Below are positions 1 to 8,003 of a stretch of DNA of 64,000 nt, one piece after another. The position numbers and the translations under genes are program-made. The notes beneath the pieces were generated by a model. It did not search any database. It was not told the origin of the DNA and was given only the letters and a program-made list of their open reading frames with translations. The first letter of the stretch is position 1. Every line of letters begins with the position of its first letter. The DNA comes from Flavobacteriaceae bacterium UBA1903 (GTDB lineage Bacteria > Bacteroidota > Bacteroidia > Flavobacteriales > Flavobacteriaceae), in contig DDGL01000014.1 of the NCBI GenBank assembly GCA_002337605.1, positions 839,523-903,522 on the forward strand. Direction: 5' to 3'.

Positions 1-385
1 AAGCCTCCCCTCGGTCTGCGTAGGCATGATGTGTCCCGCCAGCGATGTTTAGGGCAACTCCATGTTGTATCGCAAACTCACACCCTTGTATGGTGCCTCC
101 AATAATGTAATGCCCACGGTCTACCAGGTCTGCTCGCAGCGGAAAGCCTATTTTACGGATCTCTTTTTTGTCTAATTCAAGATGTAGTAATTGGTTGTAG
201 TAGGTTTTAGTATGTGTTTTCAGGATAATTTCTGCTGAAATTCTCTCGGGTTCAAAGAAATTTTCTTGAGTACAAATGCCATGCTCTAGTAAATATTCTG
301 GCAACAAATTGTATTTCGCCATAGGGAAACGGTGTCCTTCTGGCAGCGAATAGTTGTAAATTGGGTGGTACGCTATTTTGAGCAT
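1..385 (-). CDS. Histone deacetylase-family protein (N-terminal part, cut by window edge)
   Basis: About 128 N-terminal residues are visible; the rest lies left of the window. The reading frame begins at ATG 385-383 and contains the arginase/deacetylase-fold motif GGTHHAYADRGE near its visible end, typical of the class IV/AcuC-like histone deacetylase family (Zn-dependent removal of acyl or acetyl groups from lysine or small amines). The start overlaps the stop of tex in a TAATG arrangement, so the two genes are probably co-transcribed and translationally coupled. In bacteria the substrate of these proteins is usually unknown; family assignment is good, exact substrate is not inferable. Confidence 0.8.
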   Translation of the reverse strand, partial: MLKIAYHPIYNYSLPEGHRFPMAKYNLLPEYLLEHGICTQENFFEPERISAEIILKTHTKTYYNQLLHLELDKKEIRKIGFPLRADLVDRGHYIIGGTIQGCEFAIQHGVALNIAGGTHHAYADRGEA

Positions 386-2502
386 TATTTGTGTAGTTTC
401 AGCTGTATGCGTTTTCGTGGCACATCTACTTCCAATACTTTTACAATAATTTGCTGATGTAAATGGACGTGTTCATTTACATCTTTTACAAAGCTGTCAG
501 AGAGATTAGACACGTGAATTAAACCACTTTCTTTAATTCCTATATCTACAAAACACCCAAAGGCTACAATGTTGTTTACAATGCCAGGTAACAATTGACC
601 AGCACTCACATCGGCAATCGTTTTAATGTTTTGATTAAAGGTAAAAACGGTTGCTTTTTCACGAATATCGAGCCCGGGTTTTTCAAGTTCTTTACGAATA
701 TCTTCAAGGGTTGGCATACCTACTGCTTCAGAACAATAGTTTTCTAAGGGTATCTTTTTTAAAGCTGTTGTATTCCCTATTAATTCTGAAATTTTAATGC
801 CTTGGTCTTTTGCTATTTTTGTAACAAGATCATACCGCTCCGGATGTACAGAAGAATCGTCCAACAGATTTTTTCCATTCCGAATACGCAAAAACCCCGC
901 CCCTTGCTCAAAAGCTTTTGCACCCAAACGAGGCACTTTTTTTATCTCATTCCTGGAAGTGAACGCTCCATTCGCTTCACGATATTCCACAATATTCTCG
1001 GCCAATTTTGCACCTATTCCTGAAACATAACTCAGCAATGGAACACTAGCAGTGTTAATGTTGACACCTACGGAATTCACACAGTTCTCTACGACTCTGT
1101 CCAAAGAATTTTTTAATTGCAATTGGTCTACATCGTGTTGGTATTGCCCTACGCCTATAGATTTTGCATCAATTTTAACCAGTTCGGCCAGTGGGTCTGC
1201 GAGCCTACGACCTATGGAAACAGCACCACGGACTGTCACATCGTAATTCGGAAACTCATCGCGGGCAATTTTACTTGCCGAATAAATAGATGCACCCGCC
1301 TCACTTACAATAAAGACTTCTACAGGATTTTTAAAATATACTTTTTTTATAAAAGCTTCGGTTTCACGAGATGCTGTACCGTTACCAATGGCAATGGCTT
1401 CAATTTTATAAGCATCGGTTAAGCTGCTTATCTTTTTTAAAGCCCCTGTAAAATCACTTTTTGGAGGATGTGGATAGATGGTTTCATTATGCAACAAGCC
1501 CCCTTGTGCATCCAGACAGACTACTTTGCAACCTGTTCTAAAGCCAGGATCAATAGCAAGAATTCGTTTTTCTCCTAGCGGCGAGCCCAATAACAATTGT
1601 TTTAAATTTTTAGCAAAAATTGTAATGGCGGTATCGTCTGCTTTTTTCTTAGCCGCAACAAGAATTTCATTGGACAATGCAGGAAACAACAATCGCTTAT
1701 ACGAATCTAAAATAGCTTTTTCTATTTGCTCGGCACAACTCCCTTTGGAGCGTATGAGTTTGTTCTCAATACGTTCTAGAGTGCGTTTGTTATCAATCTC
1801 AATTTTCACACGAATAAACCCTTCCTTCTCTGCCCTTAAAATTGCCAATAACCTATGAGAAGGACACCGATGTAAAGACTCCTCCCAAGCAAAATAATCT
1901 TTATATTTTTGTGCTTTTTCTTCTTCTTTTTTGCTTTTTACTATTTTGGTGCTAATTACTGCAAATCGTTCCAATTGTTGTCGAATGCTACTTCTGATGT
2001 CAGTACGCTCATTGATCCATTCTGCAATGATATGCCTGGCGCCTTCCAGGGCTTCTTCTTTGCTAGCTATCCCTTTCGTTATATATCGTTGTGCCACACT
2101 ATCGAGATCTCTCTCGTTTTGAGCCATAATGATCTTTGCCAGAGGCTCCAAACCCTTCTTACGGGCAGTTTCGGCTTTGGTCTTTCGTTTCTTTTTAAAA
2201 GGTACATAAAGATCTTCTAAGGTCGTACTGTCTTTGACTGCTGAAATTTTAGCTCGCAATTCAGCAGTTAACTCTCCTTGGTCCTCAATCGCCTTAAGGA
2301 TTGTTGCTTTTCTTTTTTCTAAGGCTTCGAACGCTTCTTTTAAAGCGACTATTTGCTCTATTTGTACTTCATCCAGATTCCCAGTTCGCTCCTTTCTATA
2401 GCGCGCAATAAAAGGAATGGTACAATCTTCTGCCAGCAGGGCAAGGGTGTTTTTAATGCTTGCTTCTGGTAAGTTTGTAGCAGTTAAGATGTGGTTGAGC
2501 AT
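385..2502 (-). CDS. tex: Tex-family RNA-binding transcription accessory protein
   Basis: 705 residues with the full Tex layout: N-terminal helical Tex domain, a YqgF/RNase H-like domain starting near the DPG at residues 318-320, helix-hairpin-helix repeats around residues 490-545 (VSGIGAKLAENIVEYR), and a C-terminal S1 RNA-binding domain from about residue 630 (LLPGIVNNIVAFGCFVDIG). Tex proteins bind nucleic acids and influence transcription or RNA fate in the cytoplasm; their precise reaction is not settled. Length matches the family. It precedes the deacetylase-like gene with a one-base overlap and follows the gene at 2527 with a 24-bp gap. Confidence 0.95.
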   Translation of the reverse strand: MLNHILTATNLPEASIKNTLALLAEDCTIPFIARYRKERTGNLDEVQIEQIVALKEAFEALEKRKATILKAIEDQGELTAELRAKISAVKDSTTLEDLYVPFKKKRKTKAETARKKGLEPLAKIIMAQNERDLDSVAQRYITKGIASKEEALEGARHIIAEWINERTDIRSSIRQQLERFAVISTKIVKSKKEEEKAQKYKDYFAWEESLHRCPSHRLLAILRAEKEGFIRVKIEIDNKRTLERIENKLIRSKGSCAEQIEKAILDSYKRLLFPALSNEILVAAKKKADDTAITIFAKNLKQLLLGSPLGEKRILAIDPGFRTGCKVVCLDAQGGLLHNETIYPHPPKSDFTGALKKISSLTDAYKIEAIAIGNGTASRETEAFIKKVYFKNPVEVFIVSEAGASIYSASKIARDEFPNYDVTVRGAVSIGRRLADPLAELVKIDAKSIGVGQYQHDVDQLQLKNSLDRVVENCVNSVGVNINTASVPLLSYVSGIGAKLAENIVEYREANGAFTSRNEIKKVPRLGAKAFEQGAGFLRIRNGKNLLDDSSVHPERYDLVTKIAKDQGIKISELIGNTTALKKIPLENYCSEAVGMPTLEDIRKELEKPGLDIREKATVFTFNQNIKTIADVSAGQLLPGIVNNIVAFGCFVDIGIKESGLIHVSNLSDSFVKDVNEHVHLHQQIIVKVLEVDVPRKRIQLKLHK

Positions 2503-2526
2503 GCTGGAGAAATAGGTATCTAGGGT

Positions 2527-3993
2527 TTAAAATTTCAAAAGTTTTAGTGCGTTTTGGTCAGGGTAAAAAGAACCGTAAATGGTAGTGTCTTTAAACTGAA
2601 ATAAAACAAAAGGTGTTGTATCTTCTTTTCTATAGTTGTAGTAATCTATTCTATGGTAAATATTGGCCTGTACCCCTTTTTCCGGAAGGTGCTGAAAGCG
2701 TTCGTCAAAAACACCAATTGCTCTGGTAGTCATTCCAACATGATGTAAACCATACGATTGAATAGAATTTCCAGAACTAACAGCCAGGTATATCAATCCG
2801 CCAGCAAGCCCTGCAGACATTGTTACCAGTGCGAGGGTAGCACCGTTGGATTTCGAATTATTTAAAGAGCCATTGTTCCCTCTATCTTTATCCCAGGTGC
2901 CGTATGTAATTTGAGTAGCACCATCCACTTTGGTTGCATAGATCCCTAAGGGATCATATTTGGCAAATCTTAAAAACTGACCTGGAGAAACCTCTTTCCG
3001 TTTCTTTTTAGAGGGTTTTAGCGTTAAGGTTGCGGTGTTGGTATAGGGAAATTCATCGCCATCCGAGAGTTCAAATTTGTTTAGAAGTTCCCCTGTTTTA
3101 CTGTTTTTTACTGAAATTTCCAGGATGTCATCTTTCCGTACAATCTGGTACAATTCTTTGTCCAGCAAATAGGAATTACTTTGTAAAACATCTTTTTCTT
3201 CTTGGGCAGAAACTTTTGCGATATTATTAAAATTGGTTTCACCTGTCTCGATATTTACATATAGCAATTGAGTAAAAAGAGGACCAGCATCTAGTGCAAA
3301 AACTAAAGTATTATCTTGCTTGTAAATTTTTGTGGGTCTTGTACTTTCCGGTAATGTCATGGGAAAAGCAGCTTGAGATGGATTCATGCCAACCCCAGAG
3401 ATCTCCTGAAAATTATCGTAGATTATTTTGTGAAAAGGCCTCTCATTCTGTCTATAATTATAAAACACATATTGATTAATAGGAATTTTTTTGGTAGAAG
3501 TTTTAAAATCTTCATCAATAGCATGTAGAAAAAGTACATCCTGTTTGGCCCCAACTGTAAGCAAATGCACTTTATTGTCGTGCTCAAAATACTGAAGAAT
3601 TTCCTGATTCCTCATATCTAGCGGAACGGAGCTTTCAGTAACCGTGTCTTTAGCAAAATTGAACGTCTGTACCATCAGTTGGTCAGACACCCTAACTTTA
3701 AAAAAAAGATGGTAGTTGTCGCCGTATCCTTTACCTGCAATATATTCCTCCCGGGAAGAAATTTCCCGGCTATCCAATCTGCTTAGATACTGGTACCCTG
3801 CATCAAATCCATTGGCGTAAATTTTCTTGCCATCCAGTAAGAAAATTGAAAAGCCTGCATTGTTTTCGGCGACCAAAGCAAAACCATTACTAATGGATAA
3901 ACAGTTGTCGGGTTGATGTACAATATTGGTAATCTCTACTTGTGAATAAAGTGGAAATGTTACGAATACCAGTAACGAAAAAATAAACCTCAT
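2527..3993 (-). CDS. Hypothetical exported protein
   Basis: 488 residues beginning with a clear signal peptide (MRFIFSLLVFVTFPLYSQ). I do not recognise the family. The body reads like repeated beta-strand segments, perhaps a propeller-like fold, and includes a lysine-rich stretch (PSKKKRKE) followed by a Gly/Ala-rich hydrophobic segment near residue 395 that could span or touch a membrane. It lies six bases downstream of metG on the same strand, so it probably shares that transcript. No catalytic motif is evident. It may be a lineage-specific envelope protein; the function is unknown. Confidence 0.7.
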   Translation of the reverse strand: MRFIFSLLVFVTFPLYSQVEITNIVHQPDNCLSISNGFALVAENNAGFSIFLLDGKKIYANGFDAGYQYLSRLDSREISSREEYIAGKGYGDNYHLFFKVRVSDQLMVQTFNFAKDTVTESSVPLDMRNQEILQYFEHDNKVHLLTVGAKQDVLFLHAIDEDFKTSTKKIPINQYVFYNYRQNERPFHKIIYDNFQEISGVGMNPSQAAFPMTLPESTRPTKIYKQDNTLVFALDAGPLFTQLLYVNIETGETNFNNIAKVSAQEEKDVLQSNSYLLDKELYQIVRKDDILEISVKNSKTGELLNKFELSDGDEFPYTNTATLTLKPSKKKRKEVSPGQFLRFAKYDPLGIYATKVDGATQITYGTWDKDRGNNGSLNNSKSNGATLALVTMSAGLAGGLIYLAVSSGNSIQSYGLHHVGMTTRAIGVFDERFQHLPEKGVQANIYHRIDYYNYRKEDTTPFVLFQFKDTTIYGSFYPDQNALKLLKF

Positions 3994-3999
3994 AAATAC

Positions 4000-6075
4000 T
4001 TAGTTAATTGTCGCACCATTTGTCACTCCAGCTTCACCCGGATTCACAAAAACCAACTTCCCTTCGGCGTTTTCGGTCATAAGGATCATTCCCTGGCTTT
4101 CTACACCTCGTAAGGCTCTTGGAGCCAGGTTTACTAATACCGTTACTTGTTTTCCAATGATTTCTTCAGCCCTAAAACTTTCAGCAATCCCTGAAACAAT
4201 GGTTCGTACATCAATACCTGTATCTACTTTTAGAACTAAGAGTTTTTTGGTTTTTGGCATTTTTTCAGCTTCCAGAATGGTTCCTACACGCATATCCAGT
4301 TTTGTGAAATCGTCAAACTGAATGGTTTCCTTTTGAGGTTCGGCTTTTGTGTTCATCGCTTCGTTTTTCTTTTTACTGGTTTCAAGCTTGTCTAATTGTT
4401 TTTGTATTTGCTCGCCTTCAATTTTACTGAAGAGGAGTTCGCTTTGGTTGATGGTGTGTCCCGTTGGGAGCAGGGTTTCTTTGGTTGAAACATCATTCCA
4501 TTTAAGTGAGGTCTCGACTGTGCTCGACCGGACATTGAGAATATTCTTTAATTTAGTTGAAGTAAACGGTAAAAACGGTTCGCTCAAAACGGCCAGTGCG
4601 GTTGCAATCTGCAATGCAACATACATCACAGTTTTGGTTCTGGCTTCGTCTGTTTTAATAGTTTTCCACGGCTCTTCGTCTGCCAGGTATTTATTTCCTA
4701 ATCTGGCTACGTTCATTAACTCTGCCTGTGCCTCCCGGAAGCGATAGCGCTCAATCGAGCTTTCGATTACTGCGGGATAGGCTTTTAATTCCTTTAATGT
4801 TTGAATGTCTATTTCTGAAAATGCTGAAGGCTCGGGAACAACACCATCGTAATATTTATGCGTTAATACGGTCACGCGGTTTATAAAATTTCCGAAGATG
4901 GCCACCAATTCGCTATTGTTACGTTGCTGAAAATCTGCCCAGGTAAAGTCGTTATCCTTTGTTTCCGGTGCATTGGCAGTAAGCACATATCGCAACACAT
5001 CCTGCTGATTCGGAAAATCTTCCAGGTATTCGTGCAACCAAACGGCCCAGTTTTTACTGGTCGATATTTTGTTTCCTTCTAAGTTTAAGAACTCGTTTGC
5101 GGGAACATTCTCTGGCAAGATGTAATTTCCATCTGCTTTCAACATACTTGGAAAGATAATGCAGTGAAAAACAATGTTGTCTTTCCCAATAAAATGAAGC
5201 ATCTTAGTGTCGTCACTTTTCCAATACGGCTCCCAATCTTTGCCTTCACGTGCTGCCCATTCTTTGGTAGCAGAGATGTACCCGATAGGCGCATCGAACC
5301 AAACATATAATACCTTTCCTTCGGCTCCATCCACAGGAACTGGGATGCCCCAATCCAGGTCACGGGTCACGGCACGCGGGCGTAATCCATCGTCAATCCA
5401 GGACTTACATTGGCCGTACACGTTTGTTTTCCAGTCTTTTTTATGGTCTTTTAGAATCCATTGTTTTAAAAATGGTTCGTATTGATCCAGCGGTAAAAAC
5501 CAGTGCCTTGTTTCTTTTAACGTAGGAGTTGCTCCGGTAATAGCGCTTTTTGGATTTATAAGATCTGTTGCGTTGTGACTTGTTCCGCAGTTTTCACATT
5601 GGTCGCCGTAGCTTTCTTCATTACCACATTTTGGGCAGGTTCCCACCACAAAACGATCTGCCAAAAACTGGCTTGCTTCTTCATCGTATAATTGCTCGGT
5701 TACTTCCTCAACAAATTTTCCATCGTCATATAGTTTTTTAAAGAACTCTGAAGCCGTATCATGATGCACTTTTGCTGAAGTCCGGGAATAGTTATCGAAC
5801 GTAATTCCAAAATCTTCAAAACTTTGCTTGATAATTGCGTGGTATTTGTCTACTACTTCTTGAGGTGTGATTCCTTCTTTTTTTGCTTTTATAGTAATAG
5901 GGACTCCGTGTTCATCGCTTCCGCACACGAAAGCAACCTCCTTACCTTGAAGCCGTTGAAAGCGTGCATAAATATCGGCAGGAACATACACACCTGCTAA
6001 GTGCCCGATATGAACGGGGCCGTTGGTGTATGGCAATGCAGCGGTAATGGTAAAACGTTTTGGATCTTGATTCAT
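4000..6075 (-). CDS. metG: Methionine--tRNA ligase
   Basis: 691-residue class I aminoacyl-tRNA synthetase charging tRNA-Met with methionine in the cytoplasm. Visible: HIGH motif at residues 22-25, zinc-knuckle cysteines C147, C150, C160 and C163, a KMSKS-like KISTS near residue 335, an anticodon-binding helical domain, and a fused C-terminal tRNA-binding (Trbp111/EMAP-like) domain from about residue 584. The start gives the expected N-terminus just ahead of the PYTNGPVHIGH segment. Odd feature: residues about 516-522 (VRSSTVE) are encoded by a short palindromic repeat also found in lhr and the exonuclease gene, sitting between the anticodon domain and the linker. Confidence 0.97.
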   Translation of the reverse strand: MNQDPKRFTITAALPYTNGPVHIGHLAGVYVPADIYARFQRLQGKEVAFVCGSDEHGVPITIKAKKEGITPQEVVDKYHAIIKQSFEDFGITFDNYSRTSAKVHHDTASEFFKKLYDDGKFVEEVTEQLYDEEASQFLADRFVVGTCPKCGNEESYGDQCENCGTSHNATDLINPKSAITGATPTLKETRHWFLPLDQYEPFLKQWILKDHKKDWKTNVYGQCKSWIDDGLRPRAVTRDLDWGIPVPVDGAEGKVLYVWFDAPIGYISATKEWAAREGKDWEPYWKSDDTKMLHFIGKDNIVFHCIIFPSMLKADGNYILPENVPANEFLNLEGNKISTSKNWAVWLHEYLEDFPNQQDVLRYVLTANAPETKDNDFTWADFQQRNNSELVAIFGNFINRVTVLTHKYYDGVVPEPSAFSEIDIQTLKELKAYPAVIESSIERYRFREAQAELMNVARLGNKYLADEEPWKTIKTDEARTKTVMYVALQIATALAVLSEPFLPFTSTKLKNILNVRSSTVETSLKWNDVSTKETLLPTGHTINQSELLFSKIEGEQIQKQLDKLETSKKKNEAMNTKAEPQKETIQFDDFTKLDMRVGTILEAEKMPKTKKLLVLKVDTGIDVRTIVSGIAESFRAEEIIGKQVTVLVNLAPRALRGVESQGMILMTENAEGKLVFVNPGEAGVTNGATIN
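4510..4531. repeat. Short palindromic repeat inside metG
   Basis: The segment contains CTCGACTGTGCTCGA, an imperfect palindrome of the same kind as those at 9823-9899 (lhr) and 12161-12185 (exonuclease). It is read in frame and adds VRSSTVE at a domain junction of MetG. Similar TCGA-rich palindromes are scattered in flavobacterial genomes; the family link is my inference from sequence similarity within this window. Confidence 0.5.
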
Positions 6076-6112
6076 AGGATTGTTTGAAAAGCTTTTTGGC
6101 TTAGAACTAATG

Positions 6113-6120
6113 CAAAAATA
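6113..6120 (-). promoter_or_regulatory. Bacteroidota -7 promoter element for metG
   Basis: On the minus strand the sequence is TATTTTTG, matching TAnnTTTG, about 38 bases upstream of the metG start. No TTTG at the ideal -33 spacing is seen, so this is only a partial promoter match. Confidence 0.35.
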
Positions 6121-6162
6121 AGCAAATCATGTTCGGTAGCTTCTGGTTATAAAAAAAAGGCT

Positions 6163-6801
6163 TTACGCAGTAACCTGAATAACCTGATCGTCTGCTATTA
6201 CATAAACCTCATCTTTTTTTGAAGGTTTTAATGTGTATTTACCCGTAAAATTTCCGAAGGCAGGTAAAATAAGCTGATTTTCAGACTTAAAAAAACACGC
6301 TAATCGTACATTTTGCCTGCCAAAACCTTGCAATTTCACACCAGGGTGAATGTGGCCACAAAAATTGAAAGAACTTTCTACTACCGTTGGATGGTGGGTG
6401 AGTAAGAAGTTGTCCAGTTTGAGTTCTTCATAAATTTGCACCCCTAAGTCTTCAAATAAATACGGCGGAATGATATCGTGATTACCAGAAATTAAAATAA
6501 CATTGGCTGAGGTATATTCGATCCACTTGGCAAAATCGTTCCATTCGCTATTCAACGTACTGTGAAAAAGATCGCCTAAAAAGCAAACCGATTCGGGCTG
6601 AAAGTGATTGGTAACTTCGGTTAGTTTTTCAAGATTTTCAAACGCTACGTGCGATGGAATGGCAGCGCCATGTTTTCTGAAATGTGCCACTTTCCCTAAA
6701 TGCACATCGGCAATGAGTAACATCGACTTCTCTATCCAAAAAATGGCACCGCTAGGATGAAGGGTGAAATTCTGACTATTTATTTGAATAGGTAGCGACA
6801 C
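6163..6801 (-). CDS. pdeM: Ligase-associated DNA damage response endonuclease PdeM
   Basis: 212-residue calcineurin-like metallophosphoesterase. The metal-binding motifs are intact: DVH at 32-34, GDLFH at 76-80, GNHD at 106-109 and GHIHP at 149-153. Members next to Lhr-type helicase and ATP-dependent ligase genes are annotated as PdeM and are thought to process DNA ends during repair. Here it is the last gene of a six-gene minus-strand run, separated from the helicase by two unexpected genes (PpiC-type and transglutaminase-like). Length matches the family. Confidence 0.88.
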   Translation of the reverse strand: MSLPIQINSQNFTLHPSGAIFWIEKSMLLIADVHLGKVAHFRKHGAAIPSHVAFENLEKLTEVTNHFQPESVCFLGDLFHSTLNSEWNDFAKWIEYTSANVILISGNHDIIPPYLFEDLGVQIYEELKLDNFLLTHHPTVVESSFNFCGHIHPGVKLQGFGRQNVRLACFFKSENQLILPAFGNFTGKYTLKPSKKDEVYVIADDQVIQVTA

Positions 6802-6813
6802 AAGGAAAAATAC

Positions 6814-7437
6814 TTATTGGTTTTTAACCTGGATTGAAACGGTTCTCGTAACCTCTGTTGCCCTATCTTCATGAGTTTTAAGAATCACAAAATACCAGTT
6901 CGTTCTGGAGGTTAAAGATTCCGCTAGAAAAATAGCTCCTTTACGGTGTGCTCGTATAGCATTTTCAAAAGTTGGAACCATTCTTCCCGCGGGAAACCAG
7001 CCCAAATCGCCTCCTTTGGAAGCTGAGGGGTCATCGGAATATTTTTTAGCTAATTCTGAAAACGGAATATTCTCATTAAATTTTTCAAGAATAAGTTGCC
7101 GTAGTGAATCTATTTCAGTCTTAGGTCTTTTATCTCCATTAAGATATATATACGAAACCCTGAATTCTAAAACTGAAGCTGTTTCAAGAAGCTTTTCAGC
7201 AACACTATGGCTTTTGTTTTTTATGGTACTGATGTTATTCTGGTTAAAATTTTTTGAGACTACCTCTTTCGGAGCATAGGTTGTTTCAAAGAATTGCCAT
7301 TGGGGGTATACTGTTTTTATGGAGTCTACCTGAGCAGAAGATTCTATTGTTTTTAAAACATGTATGGCTTCTTCAAAATTTTGACTAAACATAGCTATAC
7401 TAGTACAGAATGCAATGAATAAGCAGGTAGTTTTCAT
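6814..7437 (-). CDS. PpiC/parvulin-type peptidyl-prolyl isomerase, exported
   Basis: 207 residues with a signal peptide (first 18 residues ending MFSQ) and a C-terminal parvulin-like domain at about residues 90-190, recognisable from FSELAKKYSDDPSASKGGDLGWF. Such domains isomerise X-Pro bonds and help fold exported proteins in the periplasm. The gene sits 12 bp before pdeM and 8 bp after the transglutaminase-like gene in what looks like a DNA-repair operon. An exported foldase there is unexpected and may simply ride on the transcript. The N-terminal region (20-90) is not recognised. Confidence 0.75.
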   Translation of the reverse strand: MKTTCLFIAFCTSIAMFSQNFEEAIHVLKTIESSAQVDSIKTVYPQWQFFETTYAPKEVVSKNFNQNNISTIKNKSHSVAEKLLETASVLEFRVSYIYLNGDKRPKTEIDSLRQLILEKFNENIPFSELAKKYSDDPSASKGGDLGWFPAGRMVPTFENAIRAHRKGAIFLAESLTSRTNWYFVILKTHEDRATEVTRTVSIQVKNQ

Positions 7438-7445
7438 ATGTAAAT

Positions 7446-8000
7446 TTAAGATTTAGTTAAATTCTGAATACACCTTTCACGAATGTTCCAGATTTCTTCA
7501 AAAGTAAAGCGAATATTGTGCCTTTGAATCCATTTCCTTAGAAATTCCTGGTGCATTGCTATTTTATAGTTTGAAACCTGATGTGGTTCTATTTCCACTT
7601 CTTCTAGAATCTCATTCTCTATCCTACTGAAATCTGAAGTTGCGGTGGTAACATCCAAGGGTACTCCATTACTCTTTAAAAAACAATGAGCTTCGGGAAT
7701 ATGATCGAGGTTGTATTCAGATAATACAGTGCCTATTTTTGGAGTGTTTATTGAGTTTATTTTGTAAACTCCTATGTAAAGATTTACGAATTTAAATCCG
7801 TTTTCATTTGCAAGTTCTTTTAGGAAAGCGTGTTTGCTGCTACACGTTCCTTTGGCTTCACTAAGAACCAAAAGCAGATCTTTTCTGTTTGAATTCCTGC
7901 CATACGGGAGTTTTTGAATAAATAAAATAGCATCTTCCCAGCTGTAAACACCTTCCTCACGAAGTTTTTGAGTTACTATCTTATCTGAAGTCAATTTCAT
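7446..8000 (-). CDS. Transglutaminase-like protein
   Basis: 184 residues, no signal peptide. The segment EAKGTCSSKHAFLKELANE has the nucleophile-cysteine pattern of the transglutaminase/papain-like fold (C53 at a helix start), followed by H105 (IPEAHCFL) and D116 (PLDVTT) in the right order and spacing for a Cys-His-Asp triad. The biochemical activity (amide hydrolysis, transamidation or none) cannot be read from sequence. It begins three bases after the lhr stop, so it is almost surely co-transcribed with the ligase-associated helicase. Function in that context is unknown. Confidence 0.6.
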   Translation of the reverse strand: MKLTSDKIVTQKLREEGVYSWEDAILFIQKLPYGRNSNRKDLLLVLSEAKGTCSSKHAFLKELANENGFKFVNLYIGVYKINSINTPKIGTVLSEYNLDHIPEAHCFLKSNGVPLDVTTATSDFSRIENEILEEVEIEPHQVSNYKIAMHQEFLRKWIQRHNIRFTFEEIWNIRERCIQNLTKS

Positions 8001-8003
8001 ATG